A stretch of DNA of 36,987 nt from Gammaproteobacteria bacterium (GTDB lineage: Bacteria > Pseudomonadota > Gammaproteobacteria > Arenicellales > JAJDZL01), in contig JAJDXD010000003.1 in NCBI GenBank assembly GCA_022823405.1, forward strand, positions 1 through 36,987, given 5' to 3'. Made by a program: the position numbers and the translations under genes. Under the pieces are notes generated by a model. It had not been told where the DNA came from. It did not search any database and saw nothing but the letters and a program-made list of their open reading frames with translations. Position 1 is the stretch's first letter; each line of letters begins with the position of its first letter. Below, in pieces: positions 16,958 to 25,403 of the stretch.

Positions 16958-18339
16958 CAATCAATCCTCAAAGAATCGAAAACCTGATCGATGGTGGTTT
17001 GAAGCTTGTTGAATAGCTCGTCAATTTGATCCCGCGTGATTACAAATGGCGGTGCAACAACAATGGACTGGCCAATCGGTCTGCAAATCAAACCATTGTC
17101 CGAAGCGACATTGGCAATGCTCTCTGCAACGGGCTGCTCGGGCGGAAATGGTGATTTCAACTGCTTGTCCTTTACCAACTCAAGAGCACCCATCAATCCA
17201 ACTCCGCGTGCCTCACCAATATGCGGATGGGAAGCAAACTCTTCCAACCTATGCAAAAAATAAGGCGCAACATTCACAACATTCTCCAGTACACCCTGTT
17301 CCAGAATGATTTCAATCGCCTTCAGTGCAATCGAACAGCCAACCGGGTGACCTGCTGTTGTAAACCCGTGCGGAAACTCTTCGTAAGCTTCACTGGCCTG
17401 ATTGAGCTTGTCGGCAATCGACTCCGAAATCATAATCGCACCCATCGGAAAGTAACCTGCGGTGATGCACTTTGACGCGATCAGGATGTCAGGTTGAATG
17501 TTGTAAGTCTGACTGCCCCAGACACGTCCAGTGCGTCCAAACCCACATATCACTTCGTCTACGATCAACGGTATATCGAATTTTCTGAGTACGTTCTGAA
17601 TGGCTTCAAAGTACCCTTTAGGTGGTGGAATGACTCCACCGGCTCCCATGACGGGTTCAGCAACAAAACCGGCTATGGTATCGGCTCCCTCCGCCTCAAT
17701 CAGTACCTCCAGATTTTCAGCACAACGGCCAGCAAATTCGAGTTCGCATTCGCCATCTTTCGCAAATCGCCAATGGTGGGGACAATCAGTAAACAGAAAG
17801 TCATCAAGAGGAAGCCCGAAAGCTCCGACATAGTCCTTACCCGTCATGCTCGCCGTTATTCCAGTGACACCGTGATAAGCGTTGATTCTGGAGATGATCT
17901 TGCGACGCTGTGGATTACCCAGACCGCGGTGAATCATCCACAACATTTTCACTGCTGTATCGTTTGCTTCGGACCCGGAATTCGTGAAAAATACCTTACT
18001 CATTGGTACAGGGGCAATTTCAATCAATTTTTCCGATAACGCCACAGCCGACTCAGTGATCCGTCCGAAAAATGCATGATAGGTTGGAAATTTTCTGTAT
18101 TGATCACAGGCCGCTTCAATCAGTGACGGATGATCAAATCCTAGAACCATGTTCCATAGTCCTGAGTTGGCTTCGAGATATCGCTTGCCGTGAGAATCGA
18201 TAACGTAAATGCCCTCCCCTCGTGCCATGACGGACGGACCTTTCTCATGAAGGGTTCCAAGGTGAGTGAACCCGTGCAATACCGACCTTAAGTCTCTTGC
18301 TTCCCACGAACCGGAATCTGTATTGGATTCGAAATTCAT
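16957..18339 (-). CDS. class III pyridoxal-phosphate aminotransferase (omega-amino acid/amine type)
   Basis: This 460-residue enzyme moves a terminal amino group from an amine or omega-amino acid to a keto acid. Family motifs are YLEANSGLWNMVLGFDHP near residue 55, the phosphate-binding FFTNSGSEANDTAVKM, INAYHGVT, the cofactor Asp in LIVDEVICGFGRTG, and the Schiff-base Lys in ASKCITAGYFPMGAI. FTTAGHPVGCSIALKAIE follows as usual. The arrangement is that of amine:pyruvate and putrescine/polyamine aminotransferases. Lying between an amidopeptidase gene and a DMFase-like enzyme, and downstream of a polyamine-type importer, it most likely deaminates the amine freed from the imported compound. It starts 11 bases after the peptidase gene. 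Confidence 0.9.
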   Translation of the reverse strand: MNFESNTDSGSWEARDLRSVLHGFTHLGTLHEKGPSVMARGEGIYVIDSHGKRYLEANSGLWNMVLGFDHPSLIEAACDQYRKFPTYHAFFGRITESAVALSEKLIEIAPVPMSKVFFTNSGSEANDTAVKMLWMIHRGLGNPQRRKIISRINAYHGVTGITASMTGKDYVGAFGLPLDDFLFTDCPHHWRFAKDGECELEFAGRCAENLEVLIEAEGADTIAGFVAEPVMGAGGVIPPPKGYFEAIQNVLRKFDIPLIVDEVICGFGRTGRVWGSQTYNIQPDILIASKCITAGYFPMGAIMISESIADKLNQASEAYEEFPHGFTTAGHPVGCSIALKAIEIILEQGVLENVVNVAPYFLHRLEEFASHPHIGEARGVGLMGALELVKDKQLKSPFPPEQPVAESIANVASDNGLICRPIGQSIVVAPPFVITRDQIDELFNKLQTTIDQVFDSLRID

Positions 18340-18350
18340 TTTTCTCTTCT

Positions 18351-19433
18351 CTATTGGAAAAACTCAAGTAGCCTTTCGTGATCAATTGCACGACACATCA
18401 GTCCCGGAGGACGCACGGTCGACATGTCTTCGGCCGCTAGAATTGCATTGATGATGGACTCTTCAATCGCTTCGGTTGCCGCCAGATAAATTGGATCAAA
18501 CAATTCATCATTGATGACTTCCATCTGCCGCCTGCCAGACGCCAGTTGCGGAATCGGGCCTCGATTGGCAGTGCTGAAAGCAAGAAAGATGTCGCCTGAG
18601 TTGTTACCACCGGGCGTACCGCCACGGCCAATACCAATCGCAGCTCGCTTGGCCAATCTCTGTAACTGATGTGGAGCCATCGGTAAGTTAGTACCGAGCA
18701 TCACGATGATCGAACCGAGTTCTTCATCCATCAATCTATCTTCCGTCATCGATTTCCCCACCTGTCTGCCTAAAACCGTAAGCCAGGGTCGCACGCCATG
18801 ATTGGCTTGAACCAGTGCGCCGATCACAAACTCTTCACCGTCAACTTCCAGACAACGTGATGAAGTGCCAGTGCCACCTTTAAACTCATAGCAGATCATT
18901 CCAGTTCCACCGCCAACGTTACCCTCATCCACAGGTCCTGGTTTCGCACTATCCAGTGCTTTAAGTGCGTCATCTTCCGTGAGATGCTGTCCATTAATGT
19001 CATTCAACACCCCGTCGTATGTTTCCGCCACAACAGGCATCGACCAAAGGTGTTCCGATTGCCACGCTTCCTCATAGTTTCGAATCATCCACCTGACCGC
19101 CGCATGGTGAACGATACCAACACTGTGAGTGTTGGTGATACAGATCGGTCCGACAAAGTAACCGCCATCCCGAATCCAGTGCGTACCAGTCATTTCACCG
19201 TTACCATTCAGTGCATACATGCCTGCCCACACCGGCTGAGGCTCTGGATTTCGTCCAAGGGGCAGAATTGCAGTCACACCCGTTCTTATGGGTCCCTCCC
19301 CCTGAATCAGCAGTCCATTCCCTTCAATTCGGGTACAAAATCCAACTTCCACGCCCGGAACATCCGTCATGGCATTATGCTCACCGGTTCGACCTGGAAA
19401 GGGCAACCCAAGTTCTCGTCCTCGTCTTTTCAT
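18351..19433 (-). CDS. P1-family peptidase/amidase (DmpA/BapA beta-aminopeptidase type)
   Basis: This 360-residue member of the autoprocessing DmpA/BapA family hydrolyses amides such as N-terminal D- or beta-amino-acid peptides. The activation site is visible as GGNNSGDIFLAFST: cleavage between Asn278 and Ser279 would expose Ser279 as nucleophile, as in BapA. Other family blocks are the opening GRTGEHNAMTDVPGVEVG, the TGVTAILP strand, GTHWIRDGGYFVGPICITNTHSVG and VGGGTGMICYEFKGGTGTSSR. It sits in the operon between potC (29 bases away) and the aminotransferase gene. Function in this setting is inferred: it may release the amino group that the aminotransferase then removes. Confidence 0.9.
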   Translation of the reverse strand: MKRRGRELGLPFPGRTGEHNAMTDVPGVEVGFCTRIEGNGLLIQGEGPIRTGVTAILPLGRNPEPQPVWAGMYALNGNGEMTGTHWIRDGGYFVGPICITNTHSVGIVHHAAVRWMIRNYEEAWQSEHLWSMPVVAETYDGVLNDINGQHLTEDDALKALDSAKPGPVDEGNVGGGTGMICYEFKGGTGTSSRCLEVDGEEFVIGALVQANHGVRPWLTVLGRQVGKSMTEDRLMDEELGSIIVMLGTNLPMAPHQLQRLAKRAAIGIGRGGTPGGNNSGDIFLAFSTANRGPIPQLASGRRQMEVINDELFDPIYLAATEAIEESIINAILAAEDMSTVRPPGLMCRAIDHERLLEFFQ

Positions 19434-19462
19434 CGTTCAGTACGTCAGTGGTTAGTGTTTGA

Positions 19463-20284
19463 TCAATTTCGTCTTCTAAAGTAAAGCCCAAGTGCAGCTA
19501 TTGCGAAAGAAAAAAGTAGCATGAGTGTGGCAATTGCATTGATTTCCGGTTTTACACCGCGCCGTAGCATGCCGTAGATGAAAACGGGCAGTGTTGTTGA
19601 ATCAACTCCAGCAATGAAATAGGTAATCACCAGATCATCCATTGAAATGATGAAGGCCAACAGCGCTCCACCCACAATGCCTGGCAGAATCTGCGGGAAA
19701 GTTACGCGCCGAAATGTAGCCCAGGGATTGGCTCCCAGATCTGCTGAGGCTTCCTCCAGTGTACTATCCATGCCTGCCAGCCGGGCACTGACCACAACAA
19801 AAACATAAGAAATCAAAAATGTACAGTGTCCGATGATGATCGACATCAATCCAAGCTTTACACCAAAGTTGATGAAAAACACCAGCAATGCAATACCCAA
19901 CACGATGTCAGGCATGACCATCGGCATATACAGCAGGCCTTGGTAGAAAGGCTTGAGTTTGAAGTGATATCGATAAATTGCAAGTGCGGTCGCAGTTCCA
20001 ACGATGGTCGCGAATGTGGTCGTCGTTAAGGCAACAGTCAGACTGTTTTTGACTGCTGACAACAGTTGATCTGTAGATTCGACGTAGAGAGTCTGTTCAG
20101 TCAATTTTGTAGGATTACCAAAAATTGACAGGTACCAGTCGAAGGTAAAGTCCTTCCACACCATCATGTTGACCGGATGGCTATTGAAAGAGTAAACAAC
20201 AACAATAATGATCGGCGCGTAGACGAAAGCCAGAAACAAGAAACCGTGCAGGGATAGTAAACGCTTGAGCCACGGGTGTTTCAT
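19463..20284 (-). CDS. potC: polyamine-type ABC transporter permease (PotC type)
   Basis: This 273-residue inner-membrane protein has six predicted membrane helices. The EAA loop reads LEEASADLGANPWATFRRVTFPQILPG, the typical PotC/YdcV form. The start ATG overlaps the potB stop (ATGA), so translation is coupled. With PotB it forms the channel of a spermidine/putrescine-class importer. The potABCD symbols describe family and order only; the ligand is not known. Confidence 0.92.
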   Translation of the reverse strand: MKHPWLKRLLSLHGFLFLAFVYAPIIIVVVYSFNSHPVNMMVWKDFTFDWYLSIFGNPTKLTEQTLYVESTDQLLSAVKNSLTVALTTTTFATIVGTATALAIYRYHFKLKPFYQGLLYMPMVMPDIVLGIALLVFFINFGVKLGLMSIIIGHCTFLISYVFVVVSARLAGMDSTLEEASADLGANPWATFRRVTFPQILPGIVGGALLAFIISMDDLVITYFIAGVDSTTLPVFIYGMLRRGVKPEINAIATLMLLFSFAIAALGLYFRRRN

Positions 20285-21165
20285 CTGACAATCTCCGAAC
20301 GGCCAATGCGCCTAAGATAAAACACAATTAACATAAACATGACCAGCATGATCATGACAGAAAGCGCCGAACCAAACGGCCAGTTACGTGCTGACAGAAA
20401 CTGCTGCTCAATCAGATTTCCGATCATCATCACTTTCGCACCACCGAGCAGATCAGGAACGATGAAGTTGCCCAGACTGGGGATAAACACCAGTACTGCA
20501 CCGGCTGCAATTCCGGGAAGCGTACAAGGCAGAATAACCCGCCAGAAGGTTTGAAACGGATTGGCACCTAAATCAGCAGAAGCCTCCAGCAGTGAATGAT
20601 CCAATTTTTCAATGCTGGCATAAAGCGGTAGAAACATAAATGGCAGTAAGATATAGGCCATTCCGATCAAGACCGCGGTTTCCGTGTAAATGATGTCGAT
20701 GGGTTCTGAGATGATACCAAGGCCCATTAATGAGGTGCTCAGAAACCCGCTTGGCCGCAATATTAACACCCAGCAGAACAGGCGCACGACCAGGCTTACG
20801 AAAAAGGGAAGCGTGATAATAAAGACAACAAAAGTCCGCCATCGCACTGAGAGTCCACTCACCCAGAGCGCTGCCGGATAACAAACTAGTAGTGTGATGC
20901 CTACATTGGTCAACGCAAGACGTACAGACCTCAAGAAAATATCGATGTAGACCGGATCGAAGTCTTCCCATTCTCCGTCAGCCCAGCCAAGTATTCGGCC
21001 GTAATTCCAGTGATAAAAATTCCAGACGACTCCGCCATAGATGCCAGGTTCCAGAAAACTGAATATGACCATGACAGCGAGCGGACCCAAAAAGAATACC
21101 CCGAGGAACAGGGTTGACGGTGTCAACAGAGTACTGAGGCTGCGAAGGTCCCGTTTGGTTGCCAT
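20281..21165 (-). CDS. potB: polyamine-type ABC transporter permease (PotB type)
   Basis: This 294-residue membrane protein has a hydrophobic first segment (LFLGVFFLGPLAVMVIFSFL) and the EAA loop LLEASADLGANPFQTFWRVILPCTLPG. It is somewhat hydrophilic between helices 1 and 2, as PotB proteins are. It lies 2 bases after potA and overlaps potC by 4 bases. It pairs with PotC to form the translocation path. Confidence 0.92.
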   Translation of the reverse strand: MATKRDLRSLSTLLTPSTLFLGVFFLGPLAVMVIFSFLEPGIYGGVVWNFYHWNYGRILGWADGEWEDFDPVYIDIFLRSVRLALTNVGITLLVCYPAALWVSGLSVRWRTFVVFIITLPFFVSLVVRLFCWVLILRPSGFLSTSLMGLGIISEPIDIIYTETAVLIGMAYILLPFMFLPLYASIEKLDHSLLEASADLGANPFQTFWRVILPCTLPGIAAGAVLVFIPSLGNFIVPDLLGGAKVMMIGNLIEQQFLSARNWPFGSALSVMIMLVMFMLIVFYLRRIGRSEIVR

Positions 21166-21167
21166 GT

Positions 21168-22262
21168 TCAGGACTCGAGTATCAGGTGAGGTGTATCCCG
21201 GCGGTAGGCGAGGCGAATTGAATCACCTGTATTGACGCTGCTTAGAGCTTCGTCTCCCGAACCTGCTGCAGAAACAGAAATAGAAGCGCCGTTAGCCAGT
21301 TTACAGACATACTGGCGAGTTGCACCCTGAAACACGGATTGCTCCAGCACAGCATCTAAAATTCCCAAGGAATTGTCGTGTTCCTGAGGGGCGATATTCA
21401 GGTGCTCCGGGCGGATGATGAGCGTCGCGTTGGTACCGACTGATGGCCCGTTGGCAACTGAGATACGCAAGCCACCTTCTGTAACAAGGATTGGGTCTTC
21501 AGCGCTATTTTCGATTGTTCCCGAAAAGAGTGTACCGTCCCCTATGAAACCTGCAACAAACCGAGTGGCAGGCTGGTGGTAAAGTTCCTCGGGCGGCCCA
21601 ATCTGCTCAATTCTACCGTGATCCAGCACAACGACTTGATCGGACATCGTCAGTGCTTCTTCCTGATCGTGGGTGACGAACAGGAAGCAGATACCTAGAT
21701 CATGCTGCAGACTTTTCAGTTCGAGCTGCATGGACTGGCGCAAATTGCGATCCAATGCTGAAAGCGGCTCGTCCAGCAACAGGAGCTTTGGCTGGTTGAT
21801 GATTGCTCTTGCCAGGGCTACGCGCTGTTGCTGACCTCCTGAGAGCTGCGCTGGCTTGCGTCGATCAAACCCCGACAGGTTTACCCTTTCCAGTGCTTCG
21901 CCAACTCGTTGTTCACGCTCAGTTTTTGATACACGGGCAAGATCCAGTCCATAACCTACATTGCCGCTTACAGATAAGTGAGGAAACAGCGCATAGTTCT
22001 GAAAAACGGTATTGACAGGACGTCGATAAGGCGGTACTCCTGCGACTGATTCGCCAGCGATTCGTACTTCTCCCGAATCAAGGTCCTCAAAGCCGCTGAT
22101 CGCTCTCAGCAGCGTCGTTTTACCACAGCCAGAGGGACCCAGCAAGGTCATGAACTGACCCTGCTGGATATTTAGCGAAATATTGTCAAGCGCCGTGATG
22201 ACACCGCCTTCGGGTGCCGGAAAGCGTTTAACAGCTTCTCTGACCTCGGCGATGGAGTCCAT
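21168..22262 (-). CDS. potA: polyamine-type ABC transporter ATPase (PotA type)
   Basis: This 364-residue cytoplasmic ATPase carries Walker A LLGPSGCGKTTLL, Q-loop VFQNYALFPHLSV, signature LSGGQQQRVALARAI, Walker B LLLLDEPLSALD and the H-loop VTHDQEEALTMSD. After about residue 240 it has the TOBE-like C-terminal region (IIRPEHLNIAP, FQGATRQYVCKL) common in PotA. It lies between potD (15 bases) and potB (2 bases), all on the minus strand. Confidence 0.94.
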   Translation of the reverse strand: MDSIAEVREAVKRFPAPEGGVITALDNISLNIQQGQFMTLLGPSGCGKTTLLRAISGFEDLDSGEVRIAGESVAGVPPYRRPVNTVFQNYALFPHLSVSGNVGYGLDLARVSKTEREQRVGEALERVNLSGFDRRKPAQLSGGQQQRVALARAIINQPKLLLLDEPLSALDRNLRQSMQLELKSLQHDLGICFLFVTHDQEEALTMSDQVVVLDHGRIEQIGPPEELYHQPATRFVAGFIGDGTLFSGTIENSAEDPILVTEGGLRISVANGPSVGTNATLIIRPEHLNIAPQEHDNSLGILDAVLEQSVFQGATRQYVCKLANGASISVSAAGSGDEALSSVNTGDSIRLAYRRDTPHLILES

Positions 22263-22277
22263 TCAACTCCGTTCCCG

Positions 22278-23309
22278 TTACTGCGCGGTACGAACCTTTG
22301 TCCAGACTCGATTGTACATTCGAAGATCATTGCCTAGATCTTCAAAAATCTGCAGTTTGGCAACCACTTCGGGCGGCGGGTTCGTGTTCGGATTCGCTTT
22401 CAGTTCTGGTGGTAACAAATCACGAGCCGGAGCATTTGCGGTGCCGTTAACCTGCTGCAATGTATTGAGTGCGGCAATTTCGGGCTGCATGTAAAACTCA
22501 AAAAATTTGATTGCGCTGTCCTTGTTTGGTGCATCTTTGAGAACGCAGATATCTTCCTGATACATGGTGGCACCTTCTTCCGGAATCACAAAGCCCAACT
22601 TGTCCGGTTCTTCCAGCGTGTACAGCGTCGCACCTACATACCAGTGAGCCGCGGCGATATCCCCTGCCTGAACCAGTGACACAATGTCATAACTGAATGC
22701 AGAAATCTTATCTTTACGTTCCAACAGCCAGGCTTCGGCTTGTTTAAGCGCATCGCCATCCGTTGAATTTACTGAATGGCCATTCTTGATGAGAGCCACG
22801 CCAATGGTTTCTCTCAAATCATCCAGCATAGTGATTTTCTTGCCCTTGTCTGGCAATGCAAAAAAATCGTCCCAAGTTTTAAGTTCACCGGCTTCCTCCT
22901 TGTTGTAGAAGATTCCAACGGCACCCCACGCATAGGGCAGGCAGAAAGAACTTTCCGGATCAACTTTGGAAATCATATTGGCCGGATCGATGTTTTCAAA
23001 GCCATTCAATGTGTTGACCTTGGCATCGTGTAGAAGTCCCAATTTCTGCATGATGTCACGCATATGTACAGACGGAAATACGATGTCGTATCCAGTTGCA
23101 CCCGATTGAATTTTGGCCAGCATCTCCTCGTTGGTCCCGTAGGTATCAAGCGAAACTTCAATACCTGTCTCTTCAGAAAAACGAGTCAGGACTTCCGGAT
23201 TGATGTAATCACCCCAGTTGTAGACATTGAGCTGACCGGCCGCGTAGGCGGATTGTGAAATAATCAGTGCGCTTGCGAACGCAATTGCAAACTTCAGAAT
23301 TGCATGCAT
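22278..23309 (-). CDS. potD: polyamine-type ABC transporter substrate-binding protein (PotD/PotF type)
   Basis: This 343-residue periplasmic protein is made with a signal peptide (MHAILKFAIAFASALIISQ, cleavage probably after AYA). The mature N-terminus GQLNVYNWGDYINPEVLTRF is diagnostic of the PotD/PotF group. DIVFPSVHMRDIM, the PYAWGAVGIFYNK hinge and WYVGATLYTLEE follow. It is the first gene of the eight-gene operon, with GGAGGAG just upstream on the minus strand and a palindrome overlapping the presumed promoter. PotD-like proteins bind putrescine, spermidine and also other cationic amines. The operon genes downstream suggest the true ligand carries an amide bond. Confidence 0.93.
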   Translation of the reverse strand: MHAILKFAIAFASALIISQSAYAAGQLNVYNWGDYINPEVLTRFSEETGIEVSLDTYGTNEEMLAKIQSGATGYDIVFPSVHMRDIMQKLGLLHDAKVNTLNGFENIDPANMISKVDPESSFCLPYAWGAVGIFYNKEEAGELKTWDDFFALPDKGKKITMLDDLRETIGVALIKNGHSVNSTDGDALKQAEAWLLERKDKISAFSYDIVSLVQAGDIAAAHWYVGATLYTLEEPDKLGFVIPEEGATMYQEDICVLKDAPNKDSAIKFFEFYMQPEIAALNTLQQVNGTANAPARDLLPPELKANPNTNPPPEVVAKLQIFEDLGNDLRMYNRVWTKVRTAQ

Positions 23310-23394
23310 TTTCTAACTCCTCCATTTGATGGATTTAAAAGCTCATATGGCGACCGAATTGCTACAAACAGCGATTCAGCGATGCCACTACACC

Positions 23395-23428
23395 ATAATA
23401 AACGAAGAAATTTTCACACATTGTGAAA
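23395..23428 (-). promoter_or_regulatory. potD operon control region: palindrome adjoining a -10 box
   Basis: TTTCACA (23412-23418) and TGTGAAA (23422-23428) are perfect 7-base inverted arms 3 bases apart, and the symmetry continues to AAATTT/AAATTT if one T is bulged. On the minus strand, TATTAT (plus ATAATA, 23395-23400) lies 11 bases downstream of the palindrome and fits a -10 box, so the palindrome would cover the -35 region. This is a good place for a substrate-responsive repressor or activator of the amide/polyamine operon. The start codon is about 85 bases downstream. Confidence 0.5.
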
Positions 23429-23581
23429 TTTGCCAAGTTGCCGATTCTTAAATCACACCAACACTTCAGGCTTGCTTTGTTTGTGCCCTGACTGTTCATC
23501 TTGTATCTCATAGGAGTGAAACAGATTAATATATGTTGCTGATTCAATTAGAGTTTCAACTTTGGTTAGAACCTCTACTTT

Positions 23582-23609
23582 TTGATATTTTGATTTGAGC
23601 GTATACAAT
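23582..23609 (+). promoter_or_regulatory. sigma-70-type promoter of the cytochrome c gene
   Basis: TTGATA (23582-23587) and TACAAT (23604-23609) are separated by 16 bases; each differs from consensus at one position. The transcript would start about 30 bases before the cytochrome ATG. The 335-base gap between potD and this gene otherwise holds only the potD control region. Confidence 0.5.
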
Positions 23610-23644
23610 TCACCTAATACTTACATACTGTGTAATAACTCTTC

Positions 23645-24073
23645 ATGAAAAAGTTCTTGTTTCTAGTTTTGCTTCTTGTTCCCGCGGCTGGATTTGCGGT
23701 TCATGAACTAGACAATCGTGATTTGAAAAACGGGCAACGGCATTATGAACAGCAATGCGCTTCATGCCACGGGGTGAATCTAGAGGGACAGCCCGATTGG
23801 CGGTCACCGGGTCCAGACGGCGTTCTGCCAGCTCCGCCACATGATGTAACCGGGCACACCTGGCACCACGATAATCAGATGCTGTTCGATTACACAAAAT
23901 ACGGTGGGCTGGCATACTTTGCGACCCTAGGCTTGACTGACATCAAAAGTGGTATGGAAGGATTTGGTCATGCATTGACGGATGATGAAATCTGGGACAT
24001 TTTGGCGTATATCCGATCGACCTGGCCGTCAAGAGTGCAACAAATTCAGGATAGTCGGAATCCTCCCCACTGA
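23645..24073 (+). CDS. exported c-type cytochrome, single heme
   Basis: This 142-residue protein begins with a signal peptide (KKFLFLVLLLVPAAGFA). One heme-binding motif CASCH lies at residues 38-42, so it is a monoheme class I cytochrome. Met104 in SGMEGFGHALTDDEIW is the likely sixth ligand, followed by the usual C-terminal helix DILAYIRSTWP. It would carry electrons in the periplasm. The gene is monocistronic, with its own promoter and a strong terminator, so its partner enzyme is not evident from the neighbours. Confidence 0.92.
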   Translation: MKKFLFLVLLLVPAAGFAVHELDNRDLKNGQRHYEQQCASCHGVNLEGQPDWRSPGPDGVLPAPPHDVTGHTWHHDNQMLFDYTKYGGLAYFATLGLTDIKSGMEGFGHALTDDEIWDILAYIRSTWPSRVQQIQDSRNPPH

Positions 24074-24165
24074 ACCGCTGGAATTACTGACGCCTGCTGT
24101 TTATTCGGGTTTTCCGAAATTCAGATTGCCAAACAAATCAGTTCTATCTGACCAATTCAAATCCT

Positions 24166-24191
24166 GTTGTGCGAAGCAGCACAACTTTTTT
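24166..24191 (+). terminator. rho-independent terminator after the cytochrome c gene
   Basis: GTTGTGC (24166-24172) and GCACAAC (24179-24185) form a perfect 7-bp stem with a 6-base loop, followed by six T residues (24186-24191). It lies 93 bases after the cytochrome stop. Confidence 0.85.
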
Positions 24192-24336
24192 GGAATAAGG
24201 AGCATAGCAACTACTTCTGCGCTTTGATCTGGGTCAGTTATTGAGTGAAACGGAGGACAACTGAGGGATTTAATCTCCGAATCCGACACTTTTGAAGACA
24301 ATAAAATGAGAGTGATTCACTTAAAGGCTAATCAAA

Positions 24337-24957
24337 ATGAATTCTGCTATGTATGCTCTAAATAGACTGACTCTTGGAAATCAACGCTATGTTGCTGAGC
24401 AAAGCTATGGCGGCAACATTTCTTCGAAACGACGAATTCAACTGACCAAAGGTCAAAATCCATTCGCTGTGATTGTCGGTTGTTCTGACTCCCGCGTTCC
24501 GGCAGAATTGGTGTTTGATCAGGGTTTGGGAGATTTATTCGTCATTCGTGTCGCTGGCAACATCACTGATGAATCAGTCACTGGCAGCGTGGAATACGCA
24601 GTTGCAGTATTGGGCTGCGAATTGGTCGTCGTATTGGGACATACCGACTGCGGTGCTGTCAAAGCAACCATTCAAGAAGTCAGCGAACCATCAGGGAATT
24701 TATCGCCAAACCTTGGGTTTATTGTCGATGCAATCTCACCCGTGGTGAGTTCACTAACATCGAATGGCTCCAACTTAAATCAGGATAAACTGATCAACAA
24801 CGCGATTCGTGCCAATATCAAGCATTCAGTACAGCAGTTGTACGCAACCTCAACTATTTTGGAATCTGCTGTCAGTGATGGAAAGCTCATCATTGCTGGC
24901 GCAGAATATCATCTCAAGACGGGTGCAGTTGAATTCTTTGACCAGATTCCGGAATGA
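24337..24957 (+). CDS. beta-class carbonic anhydrase
   Basis: This 206-residue zinc enzyme interconverts CO2 and bicarbonate. Zinc ligands are Cys49, His102 and Cys105, with the Asp51-Arg53 dyad (VGCSDSRVPAE), and the second motif is GHTDCGAVKA. RVAGNITDESVTGSVEYAV is the expected link between them. There is no clear signal peptide, so it is cytoplasmic. AAAGG precedes the ATG. It is the first of three genes joined by 4-base ATGA overlaps (carbonic anhydrase, thioesterase, macrodomain), which implies co-translation. Confidence 0.94.
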   Translation: MNSAMYALNRLTLGNQRYVAEQSYGGNISSKRRIQLTKGQNPFAVIVGCSDSRVPAELVFDQGLGDLFVIRVAGNITDESVTGSVEYAVAVLGCELVVVLGHTDCGAVKATIQEVSEPSGNLSPNLGFIVDAISPVVSSLTSNGSNLNQDKLINNAIRANIKHSVQQLYATSTILESAVSDGKLIIAGAEYHLKTGAVEFFDQIPE

Positions 24958-25403
24958 CCGCAGAGGCTCATTGGCGCGGACTTGAGCGCATTTACCTTGC
25001 CGCACTAATTAATCGAGATCTTAAACCAAGAATGATTATTGGTGATGGCATCTGCACAGTCAGTATGTCAATCTCAGAATCAATGCACCATACTGCAAAC
25101 GCGCTGCATGGCTCAATCTATTTCAAAATGTTGGATGAAGCAGCGTTTTTTGCTGCAAATTCACTGGAACCAGAAGTCTTCATGCTGACATCATCCTTCA
25201 ACACTTACCTGACTCGACCAGTTTCTGAAGGGGTTTTGCGAGCGGAAGGTAAAGTAGTCAATCAAAATCGATCGCAGATTATTTCTGAAGCAGTTGTCTA
25301 TAACGAACAAGACAAAGAAATCGGACGTGGCAGTGGACTTTTCGTTCGTAGCAAGATTCTGCTGAAAGAACTACCAGGTTATCTTGCGAACCAATCAGAA
25401 TGA
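24954..25403 (+). CDS. hotdog-fold acyl-CoA thioesterase (PaaI-like)
   Basis: This 149-residue protein has the hotdog-fold signature HTANALHGSIYFKMLDEAAFFAANSLE, which spans the central helix with the catalytic acidic residue, followed by strands FMLTSSFNTYLTRPVSEG and LRAEGKVVNQNRSQIISEAVVYN. Members hydrolyse acyl-CoA thioesters. Both gene ends overlap neighbours by ATGA. The acyl group is unknown. Confidence 0.85.
   Translation: MTAEAHWRGLERIYLAALINRDLKPRMIIGDGICTVSMSISESMHHTANALHGSIYFKMLDEAAFFAANSLEPEVFMLTSSFNTYLTRPVSEGVLRAEGKVVNQNRSQIISEAVVYNEQDKEIGRGSGLFVRSKILLKELPGYLANQSE

Noticed and set aside
16431..18039. Plus-strand open frames of 193 (16431-17012) and 181 (17494-18039) residues
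   Set aside because: They are antisense to the DMFase-like and aminotransferase genes, which have full family motifs and coupled starts.
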